From assembly GCF_004363805.1 (NCBI RefSeq), contig NZ_SNZP01000005.1, forward strand, positions 62,001-126,000: a DNA stretch of 64,000 nt. Direction: 5' to 3'. A program made the position numbers and the translations under genes. Below the pieces are notes generated by a model. The model searched no databases and was not told the origin of the DNA. It saw nothing but the letters and a program-made list of their open reading frames with translations. Of this stretch, positions 34,384 to 42,940 are shown one piece after another (position 1 is the stretch's first letter; every line of letters starts with the position of its first letter). This DNA is from Paludibacterium purpuratum. Lineage in GTDB: Bacteria; Pseudomonadota; Gammaproteobacteria; Burkholderiales; Chromobacteriaceae.

Positions 34384-36288
34384 TCAGTAAACGTGACCGC
34401 TATTGCCGGCCAAATGCGGCGTCGCGCTATCGTAGGGGTCCAGCTTGGCTTGCCGCTGCAACGCGCCTTCGACATCGCTCGGATTGATCAGACTATCCAG
34501 CGGCGTCTGCAGCGTGCCGGGGCCGACCGGGCGCACCAGGTACGGCGTCACGATCACCACCAATTCGGTCTTGTTGTGTTGATAGTCGGTCGAGGAGAAC
34601 AATTTGCCCAACACCGGCAGACGCCCAAGGCCCGGCATCTGCGACAACACGTCGCGCGAGTTATCTTGCAACAAGCCACCGAGCACCAGGCTCTGGCCGC
34701 TGGCCAATTCCACCGTAGTATCCAGGCGCCGTACGGTCAGCGCCGGAATTGTGGTGCCCAGGAGGGTGATGCTGTTGGCGGGATCCAACTCACTGACTTC
34801 CGGGTTGACCTTCAGCGTGATGCGGTCGCTGGCCTGTACCGTCGGGGTGAACTTCAGACCGACACCAAAATCCTTGTATTGCACGGTGATGGTGTTGCTA
34901 TCGCCGCCTTGCGGCACCGGAATCGGATACTCGCCACCCGCCAGGAAGCTGGCCGGTTCGCCGGAGATGGTCGTCAAGTTTGGCTCGGCCAGGGTGGTTA
35001 GCAGGCTTTCGCGATCCAACATATCGATCACGGAAGTGCCGCGGCCATTGCTGTCGCGCAGAAGGCCCATGAACCCCGAATTAGCCGGCAAAAATGCAGT
35101 ATCTGGCTGTCCGAGTGAGCCGGGCTTGAAGGCAGCCCGGCCACTGAACAATCCCGCGTTCTGCCCCAGCGCGGACCAGTTGACGCCGATCTGCTGCAAC
35201 ACGGTACGACTGACTTCGACCATGCGTACATGCAGGTTGACCTGGGTCGGGCTATTCAGACTGAGGCGATTGACCAGGTTTTCCTTGTCGCCGATATACG
35301 GTTTGAGCGTTTCCGTGATCGCCGCGATATCTTCGGCGCGGTTGACCGTGCCGCTCACCATCAGCGAACCCGGCGCGGACTTCAGATCCAGATGCAGGCT
35401 GGGGAAGCGTTGCGTCAGCACCTTTTGCAGCTCGGCCACGTTATGGCTGACCACCACACTACGCTGCAATAGCGGCAGGCCGGCGCCATCCAAGGCGAAC
35501 ACCGTGGTCGTACCGACCTTCTTGCCCAACACGAACACTTCGTTGGCGTTCGGCACTTGCACGTCGGCGACATTGGGATCCGACACGAACACCGTGCGCG
35601 CGACGCCAGGCAGGTGCAGCAGCTTGCCGGTACCGACGGCCAGGCTCAAATTGCCGTCCTCGTCGAGCTCGGCTTGCTGCATGCCGGCGCCCATGCCGAA
35701 AGGCAGCGAGCGCGCCGCCAGGCGGGCAGGCACCATCTTGCTGCCGGCCTTGCCCTTGCCCTTGCCGCTCGACACATCGAACGGCAGCGGATTCGGGTTC
35801 GGGCCATCCGCCAAGTCCTGAATCTTTCCCATTTTGCCGCCCTGGCCCTTTGCCAGTTTGCCGGCGCTCTTAGCCTGTGTGGGGGCACTCGCGTTGTTCA
35901 TCCCGCCGCCAATGGATTTGATCGGCCCACTCTGCGCGACTGCACCGCTGCTATCGGTCTTGGCATGCGCATCGCTCGGTGCCGACGCGGCCTTATTGGT
36001 TTTGACGGCACCCTTGGCACCGGGCTTACGCACCTTGCTCGACGCCGCAGCGCCCTCGGAGGCCGTCTTCTTACCCACCGGCAACACAATCGGCTTCTTG
36101 AACGAGGCGGAAATCGCTTCGCTCTGGCTAGCCGCCTTGGCGGCTGGCACGGACTTGATGGTTGCCGTGGGGGCTGACGCTGCGCCCGCGCTGGAACCGA
36201 CGGGCTCGGCATGCGCGGCAGTCATCGCGCTAAAGAGCCCCAGACAAAGAGACGCGGTCGTGAGCGGAATGTTTTTCTTTGCGAACAT
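34384..36288 (-). CDS. rcpA: Tad outer-membrane secretin RcpA/CpaC
   Basis: 634 residues. After a signal peptide (about 1-30, ending AHA) comes a low-complexity Ala/Ser/Lys-rich segment of about 150 residues that ordinary CpaC proteins do not have. The pilus-secretin N domain (GKLLHLPGVARTVFVSDPNVADV), a BON-like region and the secretin barrel follow, with GEYPIPVPQGGDSNTITVQY and VELASGQSLVLGGLLQDN, ending in VVIVTPYLVRPV. It forms the pore for the Flp pilus. I start at 36288 because the signal peptide begins there; the frame is open upstream but overlaps rcpC. Confidence 0.88.
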   Translation of the reverse strand: MFAKKNIPLTTASLCLGLFSAMTAAHAEPVGSSAGAASAPTATIKSVPAAKAASQSEAISASFKKPIVLPVGKKTASEGAAASSKVRKPGAKGAVKTNKAASAPSDAHAKTDSSGAVAQSGPIKSIGGGMNNASAPTQAKSAGKLAKGQGGKMGKIQDLADGPNPNPLPFDVSSGKGKGKAGSKMVPARLAARSLPFGMGAGMQQAELDEDGNLSLAVGTGKLLHLPGVARTVFVSDPNVADVQVPNANEVFVLGKKVGTTTVFALDGAGLPLLQRSVVVSHNVAELQKVLTQRFPSLHLDLKSAPGSLMVSGTVNRAEDIAAITETLKPYIGDKENLVNRLSLNSPTQVNLHVRMVEVSRTVLQQIGVNWSALGQNAGLFSGRAAFKPGSLGQPDTAFLPANSGFMGLLRDSNGRGTSVIDMLDRESLLTTLAEPNLTTISGEPASFLAGGEYPIPVPQGGDSNTITVQYKDFGVGLKFTPTVQASDRITLKVNPEVSELDPANSITLLGTTIPALTVRRLDTTVELASGQSLVLGGLLQDNSRDVLSQMPGLGRLPVLGKLFSSTDYQHNKTELVVIVTPYLVRPVGPGTLQTPLDSLINPSDVEGALQRQAKLDPYDSATPHLAGNSGHVY

Positions 36289-36301
36289 GAGGAGTACCCG
36301 C

Positions 36302-37273
36302 TTATTGCAGTTTGGTTGGAGCAGAATTGCCAATCGGCATCGCCAGCGGTAATGCCGCTGTCGGCGTCGCCGTCCCTTCGGTCGAGCCGCGCAACACGCG
36401 CACGGAACCACCGGTCGCCGACGGCGCCCGGTTAGCAGGTGCCGCGGGCGCAGCCGCCGGCTTTTCCTTCGGTTCGGCGCGTACTGCTTGCGAAATATCG
36501 CCAGCCCAGATCGGGCCATCCGACGGCGCGGAAGAGCTCCATTTCTTTTGCGCTTGCTGCATTGGGGCGCTGGCATTGCCATCGGCGGAGGTCTTGGCGA
36601 AGCTCTTCAGCGCCAACGACAGATCGCCGAGATGGGAAGCCACGGTCACCGCCTGCGCGGCGATCGGCGTGACTTCGAAGGTGATGGTGCGCGCTTGCAG
36701 ATTGGCCTGCTGGCTATCGCCCTCCTTCGGGCGTTGGAAACTGGAGCCGACCGCAATCACCCGTAGATCGGTGGCTATGGTTTCGGCTACCACCGAATGC
36801 GCCGGCGATTTTTCGTCACGCAGGTTCTGCGTCAGCAACAGATCGACGCGGTCGCCCGGCTGGATCAGACCGGCATTGCCGGAGACATCGGTAATCGCCA
36901 CCGACACGGCGCGCATCCCCGGTGCCAATGCGGCGGCCAGGAATTCAGGCGCATTCGGGCTGATCACATCGGTACTCAAAATCGGATCGCCTTCCTTGAC
37001 CGCATTGCGTAGCAGCGCGCCACTCATGGTTTTGGCCGTGTCGCTGCTTTGTTCGACGGCGTTTTTGGGCAATTCGCTGGCGGGAATTTCCTTCCAGCTC
37101 AAATCGCTTTGCCGCAGCAGCGTGCCGATAGTCAAATCGCTGTGCGCAACCAGCACCTTGACCGGTGCCGCGACCTGATGCGCGGCGTTGTTGGCCATAA
37201 AAATGCGAACGCCGATGGCGGCGACGACCGCCAGTATCAGCAGGAGCAGAATATTTTTCTGGGAGGATTTCAT
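36302..37273 (-). CDS. rcpC: RcpC/CpaB pilus assembly protein
   Basis: 323 residues. An N-terminal membrane anchor (about 8-26) is followed by an SAF domain (VKVLVAHSDLTIGTLLRQSDLSWKEIPASEL, about 37-70, to about 105) and the RcpC/CpaB domain with AVSVAITDVSGNAGLIQPGDRVDLLLTQ (about 118-147). The C-terminal 80 residues are Pro/Ala-rich and probably disordered. The periplasmic SAF domain is thought to bridge the secretin and peptidoglycan. Spacing: 13 bases to rcpA and 44 after tadV. Confidence 0.88.
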   Translation of the reverse strand: MKSSQKNILLLLILAVVAAIGVRIFMANNAAHQVAAPVKVLVAHSDLTIGTLLRQSDLSWKEIPASELPKNAVEQSSDTAKTMSGALLRNAVKEGDPILSTDVISPNAPEFLAAALAPGMRAVSVAITDVSGNAGLIQPGDRVDLLLTQNLRDEKSPAHSVVAETIATDLRVIAVGSSFQRPKEGDSQQANLQARTITFEVTPIAAQAVTVASHLGDLSLALKSFAKTSADGNASAPMQQAQKKWSSSAPSDGPIWAGDISQAVRAEPKEKPAAAPAAPANRAPSATGGSVRVLRGSTEGTATPTAALPLAMPIGNSAPTKLQ

Positions 37274-37317
37274 TCGTTTTTTAACCCAACATGGAAGCCG
37301 TCATCCGGGGACTTGAA

Positions 37318-37818
37318 TCAGTTCAACTGCGATGCGATCGCGATCAGGCCGCCGCAGGCCAATGCCACGCCATAAGGCAAACCCCGCTTAGCCGTCAGAC
37401 AGCGCAGCGGTTGGCGCAACCAACGTGGCGTGCCACGCCGTAACCCTTTTTGTGCGGCAAAGCCCAGCAATGCCAGCAACAAGCCAAATTGCGTGATCCA
37501 GAACAAAGTGGCCAACGCCCCCTCAGGCCCCGCCCACAGCATGAGCACGCAAATCAGCTTGGCATCGCCGCCGCCCATCAAGCCTCGGGCAGTCAGCACC
37601 ATAGCGAACAACAAAGTGACCAATCCGACGAGAAGATGCGGCAGCAGAGGGGAAGCCAGCGCTGGCGAAGCCAGCAAATACAAAGCGCCCAAGGCGGCCA
37701 CCCATTTGTTCGGCAGCCGCCTGTGGCGCAGATCCTGCCAGGCCAAAGTCAGCAACAGCAATGTGCATGCCGCGGCGACCAGAGGAAGCAGGTAGGCGAT
37801 CAGTCGATCGGCAAGCAT
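37318..37818 (-). CDS. tadV: Tad prepilin peptidase TadV/CpaA
   Basis: 166 residues and about five to six hydrophobic segments, a minimal A24 aspartic peptidase without the methylase domain. The two catalytic aspartates are in WQDLRHRRLPN (about residue 27) and GLMGGGDAKL (about 84), the latter the GxGD motif. It would cleave Flp, TadE and TadF after the G of their leaders. An ATG two codons earlier (37824) is possible, but TTAGGCGG abuts it and is better spaced for 37818. Confidence 0.87.
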   Translation of the reverse strand: MLADRLIAYLLPLVAAACTLLLLTLAWQDLRHRRLPNKWVAALGALYLLASPALASPLLPHLLVGLVTLLFAMVLTARGLMGGGDAKLICVLMLWAGPEGALATLFWITQFGLLLALLGFAAQKGLRRGTPRWLRQPLRCLTAKRGLPYGVALACGGLIAIASQLN

Positions 37819-37857
37819 AGACATCCGCCTAACAGGATCACGATTGGCAAAGACCGA

Positions 37858-38055
37858 TTACGAACCCGAGGACGGAGTCGTGGCGTTGCTGATCGTGGCG
37901 CTGATGTTGGTAAACGCAGTGGTATAGATCTGGGAAATCTTGCCGGACAGACCTGCCACCACAACTACCACCACGCCGGCGATGACGGCGTATTCCAGGG
38001 CGGTCACGCCGCGTTCGTTTTTCTTGAACAGTTGGAAGAATTGTTTGAGTTTCAT
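37858..38055 (-). CDS. flp: Flp major pilin
   Basis: 65 residues. A basic leader (MKLKQFFQLFKKNERG) is cut after the glycine by TadV, leaving VTALEYAVIAGVVVVVVAG with the conserved glutamate and tyrosine of the Flp motif, then a short amphipathic tail rich in Ser/Thr, a potential glycosylation region. It is the first gene of the Tad operon. Its upstream region contains an FNR-type box. Confidence 0.92.
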   Translation of the reverse strand: MKLKQFFQLFKKNERGVTALEYAVIAGVVVVVVAGLSGKISQIYTTAFTNISATISNATTPSSGS

Positions 38056-38190
38056 AGGTACCCCTCGATATTGGTTAGTCGTCTTTGCGTCATGCTTCGG
38101 GAGCGAAGCCGTGCACTTTGCACTGCTATAAGCTATAAATCGCTACGTCTTTTTCAAGCATGTCTTACAGCCACCCCCTGTGACGGCGCA

Positions 38191-38231
38191 ATTATTCCCC
38201 ACCCCCCTCCCGGCAACTTGATCTAAGTCAA
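38191..38231 (-). promoter_or_regulatory. FNR/ANR-type box and -10 element upstream of flp
   Basis: TTGATCTAAGTCAA (38218-38231) matches TTGAT-N4-ATCAA with one mismatch. On the minus strand AATAAT (38196-38191) would place the start near 38184, with the box centred at -40.5, close to the class II optimum of -41.5. The leader to the flp ATG would be about 130 bases. Confidence 0.5.
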
Positions 38232-38653
38232 AAATGCGATGCGCAAAAAAATGAAAAACAAATAATTCAATGTTGTTTTTAATTGAAATTACGTACGTAT
38301 CACTACTTATTTTGCGCAAAATCATAATTCCATAGGCATTTATTTCGATGCACATATCATGACAAAGTCTTTTGCCATATTCGTAAATATTGATTTTTAA
38401 AGGATTTGCTTACTAATTCAGAAATGTGAAATGAGAAAAATGCGAGAAGGTGCAGCCAAAATCCGCCTTCATGCCGGCAACTTCAGCCAACTAGCTGCCA
38501 TTTTTTGCTTTTGTGACGAAATTGTTGCGCTATTACATCAATTTTGTGAATTCACTGGCCGTTTAAAACATATTCGATATATCGTTCCGCGCTTAATTTA
38601 GCTAACTTGCCGGCTTCTAGCGGCCAGTGGCGTGGATAGTGAAGGGATATGTA
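38232..38653. other. AT-rich intergenic region upstream of the methyltransferase gene
   Basis: This stretch is strikingly AT-rich for the window, with A-tracts near 38245-38275 and 38395-38400, and contains no convincing gene. It probably holds the promoter of the plus-strand gene at 38654. The composition is of the kind often bound by H-NS-like silencers; that is inference. Confidence 0.4.
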
Positions 38654-39268
38654 ATGAACATCTGGCGTTTTCATGAGATCTTGCTGCGGGCCTGCGCAGT
38701 CTTGGCGGGATCGTGGTTCGTTCATGCCAGTTGGCACCAATGGCGGCTGCAGCCGAACCGTCTATCGCTGCTGCTGCTGATGCTGGGAGAAGGCACCGTT
38801 GTGCTGCTATTACTCATCAGCAAGGTGCCCAAACGTCGCGATTGGCATCCAGTCAGCCTGTTTTGCACGTTGGTCGCGACCTATTACTTTCTAGCGGTTC
38901 GGCTCACACCGGGCATCCATCTCGTACCGGAATCGATTGGCGTGCTATTGCAATGCACGGGCCTGAGTTGGTCGCTCTATGCAAAATGGTCTTTGCGCCG
39001 CGCCTTCGGCCTGCTACCCGCCAATCGCGGCGTTGTGACCACGGGTGCTTACCGCGTCTTGCGCCATCCTATCTACGCCGGCTATCTGTTCAATCATCTT
39101 GGGTTTCTACTGGTTTCATACTGCTGGCAAAACCTGCTGGTCTACACGGTGCTTTATAGCGTGCAGATCATCCGCCTGCGGCGGGAGGAGTGCATTTTGC
39201 GCGATGACCCGGATTACCGCGATTACTGCGGCCATGTTCGATTCCGTTTGATACCCGGAGTTTTCTGA
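38654..39268 (+). CDS. ICMT/PEMT-like membrane methyltransferase
   Basis: 204 residues, about five to six hydrophobic segments. The C-terminal half carries the family signature VTTGAYRVLRHPIYAGYLFN (about 135-155), where RHPIYAG is the SAM-binding region of isoprenylcysteine carboxyl methyltransferase and phospholipid methyltransferases, and REECILRDDPDYRDYCGHVRF near the end. The substrate is unknown in bacteria. GAAGGGA lies seven bases before the ATG. It is followed after one base by the PAP2-type gene, so the two form an operon beside the Tad locus. Confidence 0.8.
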   Translation: MNIWRFHEILLRACAVLAGSWFVHASWHQWRLQPNRLSLLLLMLGEGTVVLLLLISKVPKRRDWHPVSLFCTLVATYYFLAVRLTPGIHLVPESIGVLLQCTGLSWSLYAKWSLRRAFGLLPANRGVVTTGAYRVLRHPIYAGYLFNHLGFLLVSYCWQNLLVYTVLYSVQIIRLRREECILRDDPDYRDYCGHVRFRLIPGVF

Positions 39269-39269
39269 C

Positions 39270-40235
39270 ATGTTCGAAAACACTACCCCTTTTCGTCAGG
39301 CCACGCCGTGGCTACTCGGACTATTCATGCTTATCGGCATGGACTACTGGCTGCTGCCGCGCGTCAACTGCAGCATTGAACCCACCGGATTGGCCTGTTT
39401 CGCGCTTTACATGGGAGGTTTATTGGCGCTGACGCTGCTCGTTCTCGCGGCGGGAGAGCTACCCAACAGTCTATCCAGACCGTCATCTCGCACATTCTGC
39501 AAGGCAATGGTCTTTGCCAAACGCTTTGGCTATTTCCAGCTCGCTGTCATCTATGTCGCCAGTGCTTTCAAAGCAATCGTTGTATTGTCATACGTCAACA
39601 TCAGGGCAGGGGCACCCGCCATCGACGCAGATCTTGCCCACTGGGATCGGCTCATCCACTTCGATTGGCTTGGCTACTATCGCTTGCTCAACAGCCTCCC
39701 CATGCTGCGTGCCGTGCTGAGAGCGACTTACGCAAGCGCGCCGGGCCAGATGTCGCTGCTGATGTTTTTCCTGGCCATAACAGGCCACACGCAGCGGATG
39801 AGGGAAATGCTCGCGTTACTATTGATATCCAGCTTCATTTCCGTAGTGACAGTGCGGTTCATGCCGGCACAAGGCACCTACTATTTCTACGAAGTGGCCA
39901 ACCAATCGGCTCGCGAGTTGACGTCGCAGTTTTTGCCGTTGCGCACCCGCCCTACGTATATCATCGATTTCACGAACTTACAGGGACTCGTCTCGATTCC
40001 CTCGTTCCATACCTGTATGGCGATTATATTTTGCTACGCTCTGCGCGGCTGGAAATGGCTATTTCCGGTATCGCTAGCACTCAATGGCGCCATGCTGCTA
40101 TCGACACCTTACTATGGTGGTCACTATCTGGTAGATATGCTGGCTGGCGCAGTTTTGTGCGCAGTATTGATCTGGCTAAGTCGCCTGTGGTTCAGCACAG
40201 CGCCCGAACTGCGGGCGCTCAGGTTTGCTGTTTAG
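39270..40235 (+). CDS. PAP2-type membrane phosphatase / transferase
   Basis: 321 residues with about eight hydrophobic segments. The catalytic core resembles the PAP2/inositolphosphotransferase branch: GLVSIPSFHTCMAIIF (about 245-260, SxxSFHT with the catalytic histidine) and TPYYGGHYLVDMLAGAVL (about 285-300, GGHYxxD). The first PAP2 motif (KxxxxxxRP) is not obvious, as in the Aur1/IPC-synthase-like subgroup. Likely role: hydrolysis or transfer of a lipid phosphate at the outer face of the inner membrane. Its TAG overlaps the stop codon of the convergent orphan flp. Confidence 0.75.
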   Translation: MFENTTPFRQATPWLLGLFMLIGMDYWLLPRVNCSIEPTGLACFALYMGGLLALTLLVLAAGELPNSLSRPSSRTFCKAMVFAKRFGYFQLAVIYVASAFKAIVVLSYVNIRAGAPAIDADLAHWDRLIHFDWLGYYRLLNSLPMLRAVLRATYASAPGQMSLLMFFLAITGHTQRMREMLALLLISSFISVVTVRFMPAQGTYYFYEVANQSARELTSQFLPLRTRPTYIIDFTNLQGLVSIPSFHTCMAIIFCYALRGWKWLFPVSLALNGAMLLSTPYYGGHYLVDMLAGAVLCAVLIWLSRLWFSTAPELRALRFAV

Positions 40236-40444
40236 AAGTGAGCAAAGGCGTCGCTGACTAGCGTGGCAATTTGAGCAAAACCATGGGAGAAAATACCCTG
40301 AATAAGGGATGATACGCCCACTACAGCCATCACCACCAACCCCGCTATAACGGCATACTCCAGCGCGGTCACACCGCGCTGGTCTTGCAGAAAACCCGCC
40401 GGCCACATCCTGTTGCCCTCGCGGCGCTCGATCGATCGGTGCAT
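40232..40444 (-). CDS. second, orphan Flp-type pilin
   Basis: 70 residues. The leader (MHRSIERREGNRMWPAGFLQDQRG) is followed by VTALEYAVIAGLVVMAVVG, nearly identical to the first Flp in the processed helix core (VTALEYAVIAG), and a distinct tail (IFSHGFAQIATLVSDAFAHF) lacking the Ser/Thr-rich end. Glycine before V is the cleavage site. GAGGTGGGG precedes the ATG at 40444. It lies outside the operon, convergent with the PAP2 gene, and has its own FNR-type promoter. It could be a minor pilin or an alternative major pilin. Confidence 0.85.
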   Translation of the reverse strand: MHRSIERREGNRMWPAGFLQDQRGVTALEYAVIAGLVVMAVVGVSSLIQGIFSHGFAQIATLVSDAFAHF

Positions 40445-40477
40445 TGCCCCACCTCGTTGTTTTATCTTGAGGACGCA

Positions 40478-40519
40478 GTGTAGAAGCCCCCCTGCCAGAG
40501 GGTGGTTGATGTAGATCAA
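40478..40519 (-). promoter_or_regulatory. class II FNR/ANR promoter of the orphan flp
   Basis: TTGATGTAGATCAA (40506-40519) is a perfect TTGAT-N4-ATCAA palindrome. On the minus strand a -10 TACACT (40483-40478) sets the start near 40471, so the box is centred at -41.5, exactly the class II position. The leader is 26 bases. Confidence 0.7.
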
Positions 40520-40653
40520 ACCCTTTCCCCCGCAGCGAGGGGCATTGCCATCAAAGCAGCCTTGCGTGCCGAATACCCAGTCAAGTCAAAGACTTTGTCA
40601 TTAAAAATGCGCTACGCTAAATGTCTTGCAAGCCTGAAGTGTCTATCTTATCT

Positions 40654-41574
40654 ATGCAGGTCGATTACCAAGCGATTTTAGACGCCATCGCAGAAGAGGT
40701 GGCGCCGCTGATGCGGCAAGGACGCGTCGCCGATTACATTCCCTCGCTAGCCCAAGTGCCACTGGCACAATTCGGCATGTGCGTGGTTACGCTGGACGGT
40801 CGCTACTATGCGGTGGGCGCTGCCGACAAGCGTTTTTCCATTCAGAGTATTTCCAAGTTGTTCGCGCTGACGCTGGCCTTCCGCCAGCTGGGGGATGGCT
40901 TATGGGAGCGCGTCGGCCGCGAACCGTCCGGCAATCCTTTCAATTCCTTGGTGCAACTGGAAAACGAGGCTGGCAAGCCGCGCAATCCCTTTATCAATGC
41001 CGGGGCATTGGCGGTCACCGACGTGCTTTGCAGCCATTCGGTCAATGCCCACCTGGCCATTTTGCATTTCCTGCGCCGGCTGAGCGGCCGGAACGATATC
41101 AACTTCGACCATGAGGTGGCCGAATCGGAAGCCGCCACCGGGCATCGCAATGCCGCCATGGCCAACTTCATGAAGAGTTTCGGACGGATTCAATCGCCGG
41201 TGGAGGTGTTGCTGGATAGCTATTTCCACCAGTGTTCGATCGCCATGAGCTGCCGCGAATTGGCAACGGCGGCATTGTTTCTGGCCAATCGCGGGGTGGT
41301 ACCGCAAAGCGGTGAGCATCTGCTGACCGCCAGCGAGGCCAAGCGCCTGTGCGCCGTTCTGCTGACCTGCGGCACTTACGATGCGGCGGGCGATTTCGCC
41401 TACCGGGTGGGGCTGCCGGCCAAGAGCGGCGTGGGCGGCGGGATTGTGGCGGTGGTGCCGGGCGAGCTGGCGGTCTGCGTCTGGTCGCCCGGACTGGATG
41501 CCAACGGCAATTCGCTGGCGGGCGGCATGGCGCTGGAGCGCTTTACCACCCTGGCGGGTAATTCGATTTTCTAG
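40654..41574 (+). CDS. glsA: glutaminase
   Basis: 306 residues, the normal length of the beta-lactamase-fold glutaminase family (about 308), which hydrolyses glutamine to glutamate and ammonia. Motifs: RVADYIPSLAQV at the start, catalytic FSIQSISKLFAL (SxxK, about 65-70), NPFINAGALAV (about 110-120), Tyr/Asn site residues around DHEVAESEAATGHRNAAMA, and the closing GVGGGIVAVVPGELAVCVWSPGLD. I choose the ATG at 40654 because family proteins begin there; an in-frame ATG at 40621 would add eleven residues. A 7-bp hairpin follows the stop. Confidence 0.92.
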   Translation: MQVDYQAILDAIAEEVAPLMRQGRVADYIPSLAQVPLAQFGMCVVTLDGRYYAVGAADKRFSIQSISKLFALTLAFRQLGDGLWERVGREPSGNPFNSLVQLENEAGKPRNPFINAGALAVTDVLCSHSVNAHLAILHFLRRLSGRNDINFDHEVAESEAATGHRNAAMANFMKSFGRIQSPVEVLLDSYFHQCSIAMSCRELATAALFLANRGVVPQSGEHLLTASEAKRLCAVLLTCGTYDAAGDFAYRVGLPAKSGVGGGIVAVVPGELAVCVWSPGLDANGNSLAGGMALERFTTLAGNSIF

Positions 41575-41585
41575 AGCGTGCCCAC

Positions 41586-41602
41586 GGTCTGAGGATCAGA
41601 CC
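41586..41602. terminator. hairpin between glsA and yjdM
   Basis: GGTCTGA/TCAGACC with loop GGA (41586-41602), followed by TTCTTG, lies between two convergent genes and overlaps the yjdM stop. A weak terminator is likely. Confidence 0.4.
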
Positions 41603-41937
41603 TTCTTGAGGAAGCAGGCCTTGAGCATGAAACTACCGGCATCCATGCGGCAATCGACCTCGTGGTCGCCGCCGCTCACCAGCCGGATGCTTTTGACCTT
41701 GGTGCCCATTTTCAGGGTGATCGAGCTGCCTTTGACCTTCAGATCCTTGATCAGCACGACGGCGTCGCCGTCTTGCAGCACCGTGCCGTTGGCATCGCGC
41801 ACCGGCGCATCGTCTTCAGTGCCGTCGGCCGCGGCCTGCATTGGCCACTCGTGGCCGCAATCGGCGCAAACATAGTTGTCACCGTCCGGATAGGTATTTT
41901 CCATTGCACATTGCGGACAGGCGGGAATCGTAGACAT
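41596..41937 (-). CDS. yjdM: YjdM/PhnA-family zinc-ribbon protein
   Basis: 113 residues. An N-terminal zinc ribbon with four cysteines (CPQCAMENTYPDGDNYVCADC) is followed by the KOW-like PhnA domain (GTVLQDGDAVVLIKDLKVKG, VKSIRLVSGGDHEVDCRMD). Although historically labelled PhnA, this family is not phosphonoacetate hydrolase; its function is uncertain. The ATG at 41937 directly precedes the zinc ribbon; an upstream in-frame ATG at 41994 would overlap the divergent gene region and lacks a ribosome site. Confidence 0.9.
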   Translation of the reverse strand: MSTIPACPQCAMENTYPDGDNYVCADCGHEWPMQAAADGTEDDAPVRDANGTVLQDGDAVVLIKDLKVKGSSITLKMGTKVKSIRLVSGGDHEVDCRMDAGSFMLKACFLKKV

Positions 41938-42019
41938 GGCGAGATCCAATCGGAGATAACAAAGCCGGGAGGATACCGGAAGCGTTGACGACATGCGTAA
42001 TTTTTATATGGAGAACAAC

Positions 42020-42919
42020 ATGCACTGCCCTCGAATCACACTACGCCAAGATGGCCCCGAGTTTTCCCGCATCGTCGCCGGCATGTGGCGCCTGGCCGAT
42101 TGGAATCTGCCGCTGGCCGAGCGCATTCGCTTTATCGAGCAGTGCATCGCGCTAGGCGTGACCACGTTCGATCATGCCGATATTTACGGCAACTACCAGT
42201 GCCAGCAATTGTTCGGCGAAGCACTGGCCCAGGCACCCAGCCTCAAGCGCCAGATCCAATTGGTCAGCAAATGCGGCATCAAGCTCGTCTCGCCGCACCG
42301 GCCGGAACACCGCATCAAGCATTACGACACCAGCGCGGCGCATATCATCGCCTCGACCGAACGCACGCTGACCGAACTGCAGGTCGATACGCTGGATCTG
42401 TTGCTGATCCACCGCCCAGATCCACTGATGGATTATGACGAGATGGCGGGCGCCTTCGAGCGCTTGCGCGCCGATGGCAAAGTAAAGCATTTCGGGGTCT
42501 CCAACTTCACGCCGGCGCAATTCGAGGCACTCGACAGCCGCATCGCCCTTGCGACCAACCAACTCGAGTTTTCGCCGCTGCATCTGGCGCCGCTGACCGA
42601 TGGGCAATTCGATACCTTGCAACGCCACCAGGTGGCGCCGATGATCTGGTCGGCACTGGGCGGCGGGCTGCTATTCACCCGCACGGACAGTGCCAATCCG
42701 ACGCACGATGTGTTGCTCGAGCTGGCAGCGGAGCTGGGTACGACACCGGCAACCCTGGTGTATGCCTGGATCATGCAGCTGCCCTGCCAGGCCTTGCCGT
42801 TGACCGGCAGCGGTCGCATCGACGTCGTGCGCGATGCTGTCGCCGCGACCGCGCTACAACTTGAGCGCCAGCATTGGTATCGCATTCTGTCGGCGGCCAG
42901 CGGGCATGAGGTAGCTTGA
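42020..42919 (+). CDS. aldo/keto reductase (YdhF-like)
   Basis: 299 residues, one (beta/alpha)8 AKR domain. Catalytic tetrad elements: DHADIYGNYQCQ (Asp and Tyr, about 50-60), lysine in QLVSKCGIK (about 85) and histidine in LDLLLIHRPDPLMDY (about 135). NADPH-binding regions are FGVSNFTPAQF and LPLTGSGRIDVV. The sequence order matches E. coli YdhF and relatives; the physiological substrate is unknown. GGAG six bases upstream picks the ATG at 42020 over those at 41993 and 42008. Confidence 0.88.
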   Translation: MHCPRITLRQDGPEFSRIVAGMWRLADWNLPLAERIRFIEQCIALGVTTFDHADIYGNYQCQQLFGEALAQAPSLKRQIQLVSKCGIKLVSPHRPEHRIKHYDTSAAHIIASTERTLTELQVDTLDLLLIHRPDPLMDYDEMAGAFERLRADGKVKHFGVSNFTPAQFEALDSRIALATNQLEFSPLHLAPLTDGQFDTLQRHQVAPMIWSALGGGLLFTRTDSANPTHDVLLELAAELGTTPATLVYAWIMQLPCQALPLTGSGRIDVVRDAVAATALQLERQHWYRILSAASGHEVA

Positions 42920-42940
42920 TCGCGGCCGACACTTTGCCAG

